Source: Versatilivorator sp963663845
GTDB lineage: Bacteria > Acidobacteriota > Terriglobia > Versatilivoradales > Versatilivoraceae
Assembly (NCBI GenBank): GCA_963663845.2
Contig: OY760650.2
Span: forward strand, 496,001-560,000
Reading direction: 5' to 3'
Length of the DNA stretch: 64,000 nt
In this document: in pieces, positions 36,048 to 46,090 of the stretch
Numbering within the stretch: the first letter of the stretch is position 1
How the letters are laid out: every line of letters starts with the position of its first letter
Position numbers and translations under genes: made by a program
Notes under the pieces: model-generated
The model's input: the letters and a program-made list of their open reading frames with translations, nothing else
What the model was told of the DNA's origin: nothing
Databases searched by the model: none

Positions 36048-37637
36048 ATGAAGTTGCAAATCTGGATAGTCGCCACAGCCGTTGCGCTAGGCGGTTGCAA
36101 GATCGTTCAGACATCGACGACAGGCGGATCCATCGTGTCCGCGTCGGGCGATTACAACTGCCCCGAGGACAGCGTCTGCGAAGTGGACATCCCCAACGGA
36201 ACGCCGTTCAGGGAAACCTTCACTGCGGTGCCGCGAGACGGTTACGCGTTTGCCGGCTGGCGCGGCGCCGAATTATTCCTGTGCGCCGGCAACATGCCGA
36301 CCTGCACGGTGGACCTCCCGGCGGCGTCGACGGTCCATGACGGCTACGGCTATATGACGGCCGAGTTCTACCACCAGCCTGCGCTGATCTCCCCGGGCGC
36401 GATTGCTGTGGAATACGGAATTTGGGGAGAGGTCCTGTCCATCGTGTCGGGCGGGGCCACCGTTTTCGCCGACGATTTCGACGGCGACGGTGACGATGAC
36501 GTGGTATTCACCGTCGGGACCTTCCCAGGAGAAGAGTTCACGGGTTCCAGAGAGGGTGTGATCCTGATCAACGACGGCAACTACTCGTTCAGCCTTGCAC
36601 AGGGCGACCGCCCCGATAACGTCCATCCCCGGGAAGTGCTGATGGCGGATTTTAACGGCGACGGCAGCAACGACTTTTTCATTGCCGATCACGGTTACGA
36701 CGTGGATCCGTTCCCGGGCTGGTCGAATCAACTGTTGCTGGCCACCGAGACGGGGTACGAGGACGCGAGCGACAGGCTGCCGGACGACCATACAGGTTTC
36801 ACGCACAATGCGGCAGTCGGCGACGTGGACGGCGATGGGGTGGTGGACATACTGGTGGCGAACAACGGCGGGGAGTTCATGGGCGGTTCACCGTACTTGC
36901 TGCTCAATGACGGCACGGCGAACTTCACCGTGAATCAAACCCTGTTGCCGGAGCGAGTGGTCAACGATTCAGACTACTGGCCCTGGGCGGTCGATATGCC
37001 CGATCTGGATTCAGACGGTCAGGTGGACCTCCTGATGGGAAACAATGACGATTCCGGGCAATCGTACGTTTACTGGGGTCCGGATTTTCGGGAGGTGACG
37101 GTCCTGCCGGCTTCGGATTACTTTCTGGGGTTCGGCGGCGGGGTGGTTATTTCGACTGCGATCCATGACTTCAACAATGACGGTCTGTGGGATGTACTGC
37201 TGGGCGGATACGACGATGGAACAGTCGGTCACCTCCCCAAACGCGGCGTTCAAATGTTGATCAATCAGGGTAATCGCCGATTCAGTGATGAAACCCAGCG
37301 GCGTCTTGGTGCCTCGGCGTGGTCGCTCCACGAAGCCTGGCACCCCGAGCACCGCTTCCTCGATTTCAACGCCGATGGGACGCTGGACATCGTGCCGCAG
37401 AACTTCTCATACGATAACGGCAACATTCTGGCCTGGCTCAACGACGGCACCGGGCACTACGTGGCATTGAAGACATCGATGTTTTCCGATTCGGAGGCAC
37501 TTTACCGGTTGACCTGGGGCGTAAAGGTGCGCGAAGGAGATGCGTTCAAGTCGATCGAATTCTTTAAGGTCGACGACGGTCTGGGCGCGAATGCCGGGGT
37601 CGTAGTCAATGGAGCGCAAATTACGTTGGCAGAATAG
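36048..37637 (+). CDS. FG-GAP/VCBS-repeat lipoprotein
   Basis: The 529-residue protein from ATG 36048 (or ATG 36039, three residues longer) has a lipobox ALGGCK. Residues 20-100 look like a bacterial-repeat/InlB-type beta domain with disulfide candidates (YNCPEDSVCEVDI, CAGNMPTC). The rest is a beta-propeller of calcium-binding repeats (DDFDGDGDDDVV, ADFNGDGSNDFF, GDVDGDGVVDILVAN, DFNNDGLWDVLL, DFNADGTLDIV). Such lipoproteins are surface-exposed and bind ligands or other proteins. By eye its GC content is lower than its neighbours and an IS remnant lies just upstream, so acquisition by transfer is possible. Confidence 0.85.
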   Translation: MKLQIWIVATAVALGGCKIVQTSTTGGSIVSASGDYNCPEDSVCEVDIPNGTPFRETFTAVPRDGYAFAGWRGAELFLCAGNMPTCTVDLPAASTVHDGYGYMTAEFYHQPALISPGAIAVEYGIWGEVLSIVSGGATVFADDFDGDGDDDVVFTVGTFPGEEFTGSREGVILINDGNYSFSLAQGDRPDNVHPREVLMADFNGDGSNDFFIADHGYDVDPFPGWSNQLLLATETGYEDASDRLPDDHTGFTHNAAVGDVDGDGVVDILVANNGGEFMGGSPYLLLNDGTANFTVNQTLLPERVVNDSDYWPWAVDMPDLDSDGQVDLLMGNNDDSGQSYVYWGPDFREVTVLPASDYFLGFGGGVVISTAIHDFNNDGLWDVLLGGYDDGTVGHLPKRGVQMLINQGNRRFSDETQRRLGASAWSLHEAWHPEHRFLDFNADGTLDIVPQNFSYDNGNILAWLNDGTGHYVALKTSMFSDSEALYRLTWGVKVREGDAFKSIEFFKVDDGLGANAGVVVNGAQITLAE

Positions 37638-37930
37638 CCGGGCTCGGTCGCGGAAAGGGGGCACCTCCCTGGGCCAGTGGCCGCCGGGTCTTCGGTAACG
37701 GCCACAAATGCCCCACTTCCGATAAGCGGCAATACGTTAACTTCTTAACTAATATCTACACATTGCACCCCCCCCCTAACGGAATCACAGTTTTGCACGG
37801 AACAAGATAAGAAGCATCCTTCCATACGAAGCAATGATCCCTGGGGGTAAGGGCCTTCCAGGCCCGACCCGCTTGCTGTCAAGGCAGGTTTTCCAGCGTC
37901 TGCATGAATAGGCCAAAGGCACAATTCCCA
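37638..37930. other. Gap between convergent VCBS and TonB-receptor genes
   Basis: Apart from the terminator at its right end, I see no gene, repeat family or RNA in these 293 bases. A short C-run (about 37768-37776) is the only conspicuous feature. Confidence 0.45.
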
Positions 37931-37967
37931 AAAAAAAGGCAGTCAGAGTGTTAGCCCTGACTGCCTT
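37931..37967 (-). terminator. Rho-independent terminator of the TonB-dependent receptor gene
   Basis: An 11-bp perfect stem (AAGGCAGTCAG at 37936-37946 and its complement at 37957-37967) with a 10-nt loop is followed, on the minus strand, by a run of U (37937 down to 37931). It lies 25 bp past the receptor stop codon. Confidence 0.85.
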
Positions 37968-37991
37968 GGGTCCTTCGAGAATGGCTGGGAT

Positions 37992-40900
37992 CTAGAATCC
38001 GATCCGAGCGCGTAAAGTGATCCCGCGGTTCCCGCCTCCGCTACGAACGATGCCAAAGTTCGGATCGGCGACATTGGTGCTGGCCCCGCCGGAATTGGCG
38101 TGGTTCAGCAGGTTGCTGATGTAGGCTTCGAGCTTGAAGTAGGGGCTCTGCTCCAGGGCGGGAATGAGTTTCCACTCCTTGAAGATGTTGATGTTGAAAT
38201 CCCATCGGTTGGGATGCCTGAGGGCTCCCCGGGGAGCGGTTCCGTAGCGGCTCTCGGGCGGCAGCGCAAAGCATCCTCGATTCCAGAGCTGCCCTCTCCC
38301 CTCGAAACCGGTGTCGTTGGGATTGCAGCCTCCCACCAGGTCGGGCCGGGCGCCGTCCCCGCGGAGCTTGAGGGCGGGATGGTTTCCGCCGCTGAAGACC
38401 GGAATGAACCTGCCGCGTCCACCGGTTCTGAATTGAGGGACAAGCGTCCAGTCGCCGATCAGGTGATGGAGCCAGGTCGAGGCGCCGGAAGCGAACTGCT
38501 GGCCCTTTCCAAACGGCAGCGGCACCACGGCCAGCCAGCGAGAGGTAAGGTCGGGGACGCCCGCCTGCCACCCGTAGTCGTTGTGGCGCTGCCCGGCGCT
38601 CGACTGGAAGAAGCCGGAGGAGGAGCCGAACAGGCCGCCCTGGACATCGTTCAGGCTCTTGGACCAGTTGAACCAGCCTCGGAAGTAGATGCCGCTGGAG
38701 AACTGCCGGGTCAACTCCAGTTGCAGGGCGTTGTACTTGGAGTTGCCTCCCAGTTGCAGGGCGTGGACGTTGGCGAACTTGGACGGGTCGAAGGGCTGAT
38801 AGCTGCTGCCCGGACGGATGGCTTGCAGGTCTTCGATGTAGGGCCAGGAGACCCCTTTGGACCCCACCCAGGAGGCCCGCCCCGACCAGCCGAGGCCGAA
38901 CTCCTTCTCCAGGGTGATGTTCCACTGCTGGTCGTAGGGCCAGTTGTTCTTGCGCAGGTCGACGTCGGCGGACGTCAGGCTGGTGGGCCCCACCTGCCCT
39001 GCCGGGAAGGGGCGCTCCCAGGTAAAGTTGGGAACCCCGTTGACGATCTCGTTGTCCTGGAACAACTCGCTGAACTGATAGGGACCCCAGACGTGGCCGG
39101 CCAGGATTCCGGCGCGATCGAACTCCCCGAAGACGTTGGCGATGGCCCAGGCCGTGGACTTCACGAAGGGCACGTGGAAGACGCCGTAGCCGCCCCGGAT
39201 GACAAGGCTGTCGGTGGCGCGGAAAGCCAAGCCCAGGCGAGGATCGACCAGGACGCTCTTGAAGTTCCTCAAGCCGGAGGGATAGCCGGCCTCGCCGGCC
39301 GTGACCACGTCAATGGGAAAGTTGTGAGCGATGGCCTGCTTCGACCGGTCGTTGGGCACCACCACCTTGGCCGTAGCCAGGTCGAAGTTGTAAATGGTAT
39401 CCCCCAGGACCTCGCTGGGAACGCCGTAGTGCTGGAAGCGGATTCCCGGCGTGATGGTGAGCCTGGGCGTCACCTTCCAATCGTCCTGGAAGAAGAAGCC
39501 GAACTCGTTGTGGCGGGCTTCGGCCCTGGGACGGACGCCGTCGATCTGGGTGGTGAAGGGCAGTCCCAGCAGCAGATCTCCAAAATCGTAGCCGGTAAAC
39601 CTTCCGTTGAAGTCGAAGATCCCGAAGGGCGCCGGAATGCTGATGGTGCTGAACATGTGCGGCGATTGGTGGCGGTACTCGAACCCGGTCTTGAAGAGGT
39701 GGGTTCCCCGGTTAACGGAGATATTGTTTCGCCACTGCTGGACCTCGCCGTCCTCGTAGTCGGTCTCACCCGAAAAGAGCGACCCGATGAGGGTGGAGGG
39801 CAAGGGGTTGAAGGACCCCAGATGGGAGCTGAGCTGCCGCCCCAGGGTGCGCACCTTGATGTGGGGGGTGCCGACCCCTTCCCGCAGGACGCGGCCGCCC
39901 AACTCGGTAACTCCCAGGATCTGGGTCAGATAGTCCCGCCCCTGCACGTCCCCGACGGCCCAGACCGACTGCTGCCGGTTCCAGGCGTACTGGAACTCGT
40001 TGACCACGTTGGCCCCGAAGGTGTGGCTGTTGGAGATGCTGAGGGCCCGGGTGTTCCCCCTTTCCACGAAGCCCGCGTTGGGAAAGGGGTCGCCGCGGCC
40101 TTCGGGAGAGACGTTGTTGTAGCGGTAGTGGGCGATGGTCAGCGTGTTGGTTTCGCTGATGGCGTGGTCGAAGGTGTACTTCTGCCAGTTGTTGTCGGAT
40201 GCATTGTAGGAAATGTAGCGGAAGTTATCGAACAACGCCCCCGGTGGTCCATAGTTGGGCAGAGGCAGAACGCCGGTGTTGTCCAAGACTCTTCGGGCAA
40301 TGGGGCTGATCATGCTCTCCGGCACGATGTTTCCCGGGAAGGGCTGCTGAATCCCGTTGACCACGTTGTAGGGGTTGGTGGGACAGGGCACGGTGGGGTT
40401 GGGATTGGCGGCGCTGGGGAACACGCAGTTGGAGAAGGCAATGAACTCGTTGAGGTCGCCTCTCCGCATCGCGGCAGTGGGAACCACGCGGCCCCGATTG
40501 AAGACCGGGTTCTCCCTCGAGGCCGGCTGATAGAGAAAGTGGAAGAAGGTCTTGTTGCGGCCGTCGTAAATCTTGGGGATCCAGACGGGGCCGCTGGCCT
40601 CGTAAGACCATCGCTTGGACGTCTTGGAGGGCGGCCTGGGACCTGAATTGCCGGAAGGCAGGGCATTGAGAGCCGGATTGCGAAACTCCCCGAAGATCTC
40701 GCCGTGAAACTGGTTGGTTCCCTGCTTGCCGATGCCGAAGACGTTGGTCGGCACCCGATACTCGGCGGCGGCGTTGAAGTCGACCTGATGGACTTCCTGC
40801 AGGGTCTCCTGGGTCGCCCGGAAAGAGCCGTAGGCGTTGGTGGGGATTCCGTCCTGCTCCTCGCTCAGGTTGTTGGCGAAGCCGCCGTGCACCTGGGCGC

Positions 40901-41420
40901 GAGCCTCGGTACCGGGGTTCTGGTAGATATTGTAGATGAGGGCGGCACCGATGTTGGCTCCGTAGACCTCCTGATTTCCCAGGCGGTGCTTGATGACCGA
41001 GGTATCGGTGTCGATGGTGGCCCCTTCCTCGGAAACCGTGATCTCGGTGGCCTGCTCGCCGATTTCCAACTCGACGTCCACCCGGCGGACGTCGCCGGCA
41101 TAAACGACCACGCCGGTGTTGACGTACCGCTTGAAGCCCGGCAGCGTCACCGAAATGGTATAGGTGCCGTTGTCGAGTCCTCGCAACTCATAGTCGCCGA
41201 CCTCGGTGGTCACCGTGGTGCGAGAGATACCGCTGGCTTCGTTGGTGGCCGTCACTTCGGCGCTGACGATGGCGGCGCCGCTGGGATCGGTGACGGTCCC
41301 GCGGAATCCGGACAACTGGACCTGGGCTTCCAGCAGGGCCGCGTTGAACGACAGGCCCGCGACCAGCGCCGGAATCAAGGTCAGGATCAGAAAAGCCTTG
41401 TTGGAAAGTAGAGACCTCAT
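37992..41420 (-). CDS. Oar-like TonB-dependent receptor with carboxypeptidase-regulatory domain
   Basis: The 1142-residue protein starts at ATG 41420, behind GGAGGAA. A Sec signal (AFLILTLIPALVAGLSFNA) is followed by a carboxypeptidase-regulatory-like domain (about 35-125: FRGTVTDPSGAAIVSAEVTA, YELRGLDNGTYTISV). A plug-like region with EEQDGIPTNAYGSFR and a large beta-barrel come next, ending in the aromatic RIGF-type terminus (GITLRARIGF). Such receptors import large substrates, often saccharides or peptides, with TonB energy. The family is greatly expanded in Acidobacteriota. It is monocistronic, with its own terminator. Confidence 0.92.
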   Translation of the reverse strand: MRSLLSNKAFLILTLIPALVAGLSFNAALLEAQVQLSGFRGTVTDPSGAAIVSAEVTATNEASGISRTTVTTEVGDYELRGLDNGTYTISVTLPGFKRYVNTGVVVYAGDVRRVDVELEIGEQATEITVSEEGATIDTDTSVIKHRLGNQEVYGANIGAALIYNIYQNPGTEARAQVHGGFANNLSEEQDGIPTNAYGSFRATQETLQEVHQVDFNAAAEYRVPTNVFGIGKQGTNQFHGEIFGEFRNPALNALPSGNSGPRPPSKTSKRWSYEASGPVWIPKIYDGRNKTFFHFLYQPASRENPVFNRGRVVPTAAMRRGDLNEFIAFSNCVFPSAANPNPTVPCPTNPYNVVNGIQQPFPGNIVPESMISPIARRVLDNTGVLPLPNYGPPGALFDNFRYISYNASDNNWQKYTFDHAISETNTLTIAHYRYNNVSPEGRGDPFPNAGFVERGNTRALSISNSHTFGANVVNEFQYAWNRQQSVWAVGDVQGRDYLTQILGVTELGGRVLREGVGTPHIKVRTLGRQLSSHLGSFNPLPSTLIGSLFSGETDYEDGEVQQWRNNISVNRGTHLFKTGFEYRHQSPHMFSTISIPAPFGIFDFNGRFTGYDFGDLLLGLPFTTQIDGVRPRAEARHNEFGFFFQDDWKVTPRLTITPGIRFQHYGVPSEVLGDTIYNFDLATAKVVVPNDRSKQAIAHNFPIDVVTAGEAGYPSGLRNFKSVLVDPRLGLAFRATDSLVIRGGYGVFHVPFVKSTAWAIANVFGEFDRAGILAGHVWGPYQFSELFQDNEIVNGVPNFTWERPFPAGQVGPTSLTSADVDLRKNNWPYDQQWNITLEKEFGLGWSGRASWVGSKGVSWPYIEDLQAIRPGSSYQPFDPSKFANVHALQLGGNSKYNALQLELTRQFSSGIYFRGWFNWSKSLNDVQGGLFGSSSGFFQSSAGQRHNDYGWQAGVPDLTSRWLAVVPLPFGKGQQFASGASTWLHHLIGDWTLVPQFRTGGRGRFIPVFSGGNHPALKLRGDGARPDLVGGCNPNDTGFEGRGQLWNRGCFALPPESRYGTAPRGALRHPNRWDFNINIFKEWKLIPALEQSPYFKLEAYISNLLNHANSGGASTNVADPNFGIVRSGGGNRGITLRARIGF

Positions 41421-42060
41421 GGGGTTCGATTCCTCCAAATTGGGTAAGTCACGCAATGATTCGAACCGGCTTCAAGCCAACGGTGGTTTCGAGTGAGAAT
41501 CGGGTTCGATACGGCTCGCTTTCAACGATATCCCGAGTGCAATTCGCCTGCCATTGATCGGCCAGCAAGATTTTGTTAAAAAATACCACAATCGTTGAAG
41601 AAAAGACAGGACTTTCGGCGGTTGGTTCCACCTGAACACCGCCCCTGCCTACCCGGAAAATACAGCATCCCGGATCTCTCTACAGAATCTCGTAGCAAGC
41701 TGTCGACCAGAGTCCAGAAAGTTTGAAAACCCCTAAAAAAGGGTTGATCCTTGCCGAAAGCGGTTGATAAGGTCCCGTTCACAACCCACAAAAACCGAAG
41801 GAAGGGACCAATGGGAGTTTTCCACAAACTGAAGCGACACTATGCTGCTTATCTTTCGGCAACATCGGCAGTCGCGAGCGGAGGTGCCAGAATGAGGTTC
41901 AAACTTTCCTGTGCCTTGGTTGTAATGGGAATCTCCCGTCCCGCGTCCCCGGCCCGCTCACCCTACCCCAAGGCGAACCTTTCGAGGATGAAACAACAAA
42001 TCTTCCTGGCCTATCGAGAACAAGGACCCTGCCCGGCCAAACCGGTTTTCTACCTAATTG

Positions 42061-42272
42061 AACATGGATAGACAGGATGCACAGGATTATCAGGACGAGA
42101 GGCCGCCGCAGAGGATACAGACTCGCTCGATGATCGGGTGCGTCTTCGAGGGGTTACACCAGCTTGGGCGCGGGTTGTGGAATCCTGGTTGAAGCATGGA
42201 CGATGGTTGAGCGCAAGAAGCTACAAACTCTCCCCAAAAAATCCTGTGCATCCTGTGCATCCATGTCAATAA
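42061..42272. repeat. Family C inverted-arm element (212 bp) within a 1-kb gene-free gap
   Basis: The gap 41421-42453 holds the receptor promoter region (AT-rich around 41570-41780) and no credible gene. The element begins with ACATGGATAGACAGGATGCACAGGA-like units (split here at 42063-42087) and ends with the inverse (TCCTGTGCATCCTGTGCATC) near 42241-42262. A family B-like run (TATTGGTGTTTATTGGTG) follows at 42328-42362. Confidence 0.7.
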
Positions 42273-42453
42273 ACCATCGACCCATACGTGGTTCGGTCCT
42301 CCCCAATAAAGAACACATCAATGCGTCTATTGGTGTTTATTGGTGTCCATCGGTGGTTCGTCGGTCCCCTTCGTAGATTACCCAAATAAGCACCACCCGG
42401 CGGTTGCCCCGTTGAGGGGGAGTCGTAGAAGCCCGCCAAACTGCGGCCCCGCA

Positions 42454-44184
42454 CTACGGTCCCGAAGCATCTTGCTCCTCCACAATCACGTGGTAGCGAT
42501 TGGTTCTCAGCCCGGTCATTCGCTGCCGCCGGCCGCTGGGCCATTGGATGGCGGCTTCCACCCGTTCGGGGCCGGCTTCCCCCAACCCGAAGATCAGGCG
42601 CTTGTCATGGGAGGCCAGGAAGCTTCCGCCTCCGGTCAGCCATCGGACGCTCTTGCGATCCCCCCAGTCGACCTCCACCCGGGCTCCGATGGCGTCGCGG
42701 TTGCTTCGGGTCCCCTCCAGGCGGAACCCGATCCAGGTCGAGTCCTGGCCCCGGTTGTTGCGCAGCAGCAGCGGGCGCCGGTTGAGCCGGACCAGCAGCG
42801 CGTCGGCATCGCCGTCGTTGTCGAAGTCGCCGCTGGCCAGGCCGCGAGCCGCATGACCGGTCCTGAAAACCGGTCCGGCCCGCTCCGCCAGGTCGTGCAG
42901 CCTCCCGCGGCCGTCGTTGCCCAGCAGCAGGGGGCGCTGCAGGTAGGTGATGTCTCTGCGGGCCAGCTCGATGGTCCGGGTGACGTGGCCGTTGACGATG
43001 ATCAGGTCCTGGTGGCTGTCGTTGTCGACGTCGATGAAGCGGACCCCCCAGCCCACGTAGGGAACGGTGAACCGGGTGAGCCCGGAACTGCGGGAAAGCT
43101 CGCGGTAGGGGAATTCGCCGCGGTTGCGGTAGAGGGCGTGAAACTCGTCGTGAAAGTTGGTGACCACGAAATCGGGGTTTCCGTCTCCGTCGAAGTCTCC
43201 GGCGTCGATGCCCATGCCCGACCGGGCCACCCCTTCCGAGTTGAAGGCCATGTCGGCCTCGAACCCCACTTCTTCGAAAGTGCCGTCCTGCCGGTTGAGC
43301 AACAGCAGGTTGGGGGTGGCGTCTCCGGCAACCAGCAGGTCCTGCCAACCGTCGCCGTCGGCATCGATGCTCACCACCCCGAAGGCCCGGCTCTTGTGCC
43401 GGTCGATCCCCGAGGCCTTGCTGACGTCCTCGAAGGCGCCGTCGCCCCGGTTGCGGAACAGCCTGGACCGGCTGGGCGTGTAGGACTTCTGGTCGCAATA
43501 GGCGGGAATCCCCTTGTGATCGCAGGTGACGGGATTGGCGAACGACAGCTCGGCGTAGTTGCACACGAACAGGTCCAGCCGGCCGTCGCGGTCATAGTCG
43601 ATCCAGGCCGCGCTGGCGCCCCAGCGTTCCGGGTTTGCCACACCGGCGCTCTCCGAAACATTCTCGAAGCCGCCGTCGCCGTTGTTGCGAAACAGCGCCG
43701 AGGAGGGAAACCCGGTGACGTAGAGATCCTGGTCGCCGTCATTGTCGTAGTCGGCGGCCGCCGCCCCCATGCCGTAGAAGCCGACCTGTCCCACGCCCGC
43801 GCGGTCGGCTACGTTCTCGAACCTGCCCCGGCCCAGATTGCGATAGAGCGCATTGCGCACCGGCGTGGGGCTCTTGCCTCTCGGGGTCTCGCCTCCGTTC
43901 ACCAGGTAGATGTCCAGCAGTCCGTCCCCGTCGAAATCCAGGAAGGCCGCCCCGCCGCAGGAGGTCTCGATCAGGAAGCGGTCGGGGGACTCGCCGTTGA
44001 AATGCTTCCAGGCAATGCCGGCGGCTTCGGTCACATCGGTGAAGACGGGGGTCCGGCCGGGCGCCCCGCCCTGTTCGGCCCGGCCCGGCGGACTCGCGGA
44101 AAGGGCTCCCAGGGTCCCAAGCAGCAGCCCCATCCAGGGAAGCCGGGACCTGGCGCCGAAGCGACTATGGCAAGAACGGGTCAT
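42454..44184 (-). CDS. CRTAC1-like FG-GAP repeat protein with ASPIC/UnbV domain
   Basis: The 576-residue protein from ATG 44184 has a signal-like N-terminus (WMGLLLGTLGALSASPPGRA). Eight or so FG-GAP/VCBS repeats follow (FLDFDGDGLLDIYLVNGG, ADYDNDGDQDLYVTGFP, IDADGDGWQDLLVAGD, GDFDGDGNPDFVVTNF, SGDFDNDGDADALLV). The last 90 residues match ASPIC/UnbV (RLEGTRSNRDAIGARVEV ... VEAAIQWPSGRRQ). These secreted propeller proteins are common in Planctomycetota and Acidobacteriota; no enzymatic function is known. ATG 44133 is an alternative start. It is followed by a long repeat-containing gap. Confidence 0.9.
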   Translation of the reverse strand: MTRSCHSRFGARSRLPWMGLLLGTLGALSASPPGRAEQGGAPGRTPVFTDVTEAAGIAWKHFNGESPDRFLIETSCGGAAFLDFDGDGLLDIYLVNGGETPRGKSPTPVRNALYRNLGRGRFENVADRAGVGQVGFYGMGAAAADYDNDGDQDLYVTGFPSSALFRNNGDGGFENVSESAGVANPERWGASAAWIDYDRDGRLDLFVCNYAELSFANPVTCDHKGIPAYCDQKSYTPSRSRLFRNRGDGAFEDVSKASGIDRHKSRAFGVVSIDADGDGWQDLLVAGDATPNLLLLNRQDGTFEEVGFEADMAFNSEGVARSGMGIDAGDFDGDGNPDFVVTNFHDEFHALYRNRGEFPYRELSRSSGLTRFTVPYVGWGVRFIDVDNDSHQDLIIVNGHVTRTIELARRDITYLQRPLLLGNDGRGRLHDLAERAGPVFRTGHAARGLASGDFDNDGDADALLVRLNRRPLLLRNNRGQDSTWIGFRLEGTRSNRDAIGARVEVDWGDRKSVRWLTGGGSFLASHDKRLIFGLGEAGPERVEAAIQWPSGRRQRMTGLRTNRYHVIVEEQDASGP

Positions 44185-44401
44185 GGGTAGGAAGGATGGG
44201 CAACGACAGGGCCTTGGCGTCGTGTCCGGAGGCTGGGGGTCGCGAAGGCAGTATGTTCTCGAAGGGAATTATACCAGCAGAGGGAGGGGCTCAAACCGAG
44301 GGACGTCAGGGATGGAACTCTCAAGAAGCAGGCAGGCACGGCCCCCGCGCCTCCGCGACAGTACGGATCATAGGGGAGTGAGGCAGTCAGTCGTCAATAA
44401 A

Positions 44402-44680
44402 GACGAACCACGAATGAACACGAATAGACACGAATACAGACGAACCTCCTTCAACGACCAGCGGCACCACAATGCTTCAGGAACTTTATACCCTTGGTAT
44501 GACTTCGTGTCCTTCTTGGATAGCCGCTCGAAATCGGTTGTGACACCTCCCCAATCGACACCTCATCAATCATTAACTTATTGGTGTTCATTCGTGTCCA
44601 TTCGTGGTTCGTCGTTCTCCTTTGTGGATAACTCTTGTCGGTCCTTCGTGCCCCTTCGTGGATAACTCTTTCTTCCGTTT
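44402..44680. repeat. Family B inverted-arm element (212 bp) with adjoining family A copies
   Basis: The left arm GACGAACCACGAATGAACAC (44402-44421) and the right arm (TTCATTCGTGTCCATTCGTG, 44587-44606, plus GTTCGTC to 44613) are inverted. Two family A units in reverse orientation (GTGGATAACTC) follow at 44623-44670. Read on the minus strand, the order A-B-core matches copies at 22.8 kb and 57.6 kb. No gene is credible in 44185-44683. Confidence 0.75.
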
Positions 44681-44683
44681 GTT

Positions 44684-46033
44684 TCAGGCAGGGGCCGGGC
44701 TGGCGGAAACCGTCTCCTGTTCCCGTTCCTGCCGGACTTCCGCCTCCAGCCAGGACAGGACGCGGCTCAACTTCTCCATGCCCTCCCCAATCTGGTCGGC
44801 GGTCACAATCAGAGGCGGGGCGATCATCAGCAGATTGGCGCGAGCCAGCAGGTGCAGCCCCTCCGCCCAGGCCCGGCGGCGAATGCGGATGGGCAACTGG
44901 GCATCCACAACCGGCGGCGCCAGCGGCTGCCGGGTAGCCCGGTCGGCCACCAGCTCCAGGCAGGTCAGCAGACCCTTGCCCCGGACATCGCCGACAATGG
45001 GATGCTTTTGCTTGAGGCCCTGCAATGCCTCCATCAGCAGCCGGCCCATCTCTCGGGCGTTCTCCACGCAGCCTTCCTCTCCATAGGCGACCAGGCAGGC
45101 GCGGGCCGCGGCCGTGGCCAGGGGACTGGCCGCATAGGTGCTGCCGATGGGAAGCATCCGGCTCTCGAAATGGCGGCTGATGCGGGGACCCACCACCACC
45201 GCGCCCATGGGGACGTAGCCGGAGGTGATCCCCTTGGCCATGACCATGATGTCGGGAACCACCGAGTCGTGGTTGACGCCGAACCAGGCGCCGGTGCGTC
45301 CGAAGCCGGTGATGACCTCGTCCGCGATCAGCAGGATCCCGTGGCGGTCGCAGAGGTCCCGCAGGCCGGCCAGGTATCCCTCGGGAAGGGGAAAGCCGCC
45401 GGCGGCCCCGGTGAACGGCTCCACGATCACGGCGGCCACGGTGGCGGGGTTTTCCAGCTCGATCTGACTCTCCAGGGCCTTGAGGCAGTGAACGCCGCAT
45501 TCGGGGTTGCTGAGCCCGAAATCACAGCGGTAGCAGTAGGGGTCGAAAAAACGGACCGACCCCGCCGGCCCCGGTTCCACCGCCATGCGCCGGGGGTCCC
45601 CGGCCGTGCCCAGGGTGGCGAAGGTGGTCCCGTGGTAGCTGCGGTACTTGGCGAAGATCTTGGGCCGGCCGGTCACCATGCGGGCCATGATGAAGGCCAG
45701 CTCGTTGGCCTCGCTGCCGCTGTTGACGAACAGGCACTTGTCGAGGTCGCCCGGAGCCAGGGCCGTCAGCTCGTCCGACAGCAGCGACCTCTCGGCGGTC
45801 AGCAACTGGGGGGAGATGCAGCAGGCCTGTTCGGCCTGCCACTTGATGGCCTCGGTGACCCGGCGGTTTCCGTGGCCGAGGTTGCAGTTGAACAACTGGG
45901 AGAGGAAGTCGAGGTAGCGCCGGCCCTGCCGGTCGCGGAAGTAGACGCCTTCGGCCCCGGCAAACTCCAGCACCGGGTCCTCGCACTCCTGGACCGTCCA
46001 GGGAATGAAGATGTGCTGTCGATCGGCCGCCAT
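44684..46033 (-). CDS. Class III (omega-amino acid type) aminotransferase
   Basis: The 449-residue protein from ATG 46033 is a fold-type I PLP enzyme. It has the substrate-side LGHGNRRV, phosphate-binding VNSGSEANELA, YRSYHGTTFATLG, the cofactor Asp in LLIADEVITGFGRTG and the PLP-binding Lys267 in MVMAKGITSGYVPMG. Family members transfer amino groups from the omega position of amino acids or amines to a 2-oxo acid (4-aminobutyrate, beta-alanine or similar). The specificity cannot be read. A complete insertion sequence sits 48 bp upstream of its start codon (duplicated target at 46081-46090), so the native promoter may have been displaced. Confidence 0.9.
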   Translation of the reverse strand: MAADRQHIFIPWTVQECEDPVLEFAGAEGVYFRDRQGRRYLDFLSQLFNCNLGHGNRRVTEAIKWQAEQACCISPQLLTAERSLLSDELTALAPGDLDKCLFVNSGSEANELAFIMARMVTGRPKIFAKYRSYHGTTFATLGTAGDPRRMAVEPGPAGSVRFFDPYCYRCDFGLSNPECGVHCLKALESQIELENPATVAAVIVEPFTGAAGGFPLPEGYLAGLRDLCDRHGILLIADEVITGFGRTGAWFGVNHDSVVPDIMVMAKGITSGYVPMGAVVVGPRISRHFESRMLPIGSTYAASPLATAAARACLVAYGEEGCVENAREMGRLLMEALQGLKQKHPIVGDVRGKGLLTCLELVADRATRQPLAPPVVDAQLPIRIRRRAWAEGLHLLARANLLMIAPPLIVTADQIGEGMEKLSRVLSWLEAEVRQEREQETVSASPAPA

Positions 46034-46090
46034 CTTGAATCTCGCCAACACTCTACCCAAGGTCCGGTCAAGGTGTCAAAAGATTCCTGG

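Noticed and set aside
36101..36190. Extending the truncated transposase upstream of 35740 through to 36100
   Set aside because: The frame stays open, but the sequence upstream no longer resembles a transposase and overlaps the start of the lipoprotein gene on the other strand.
38100..40646. 848-codon plus-strand open frame
   Set aside because: Antisense to the TonB-dependent receptor; Gly/Val/Glu-rich with no recognisable fold.
41751..42071. 106-codon plus-strand frame in the gap after the receptor gene
   Set aside because: No ribosome site, atypical composition, and its end runs into a family C repeat.
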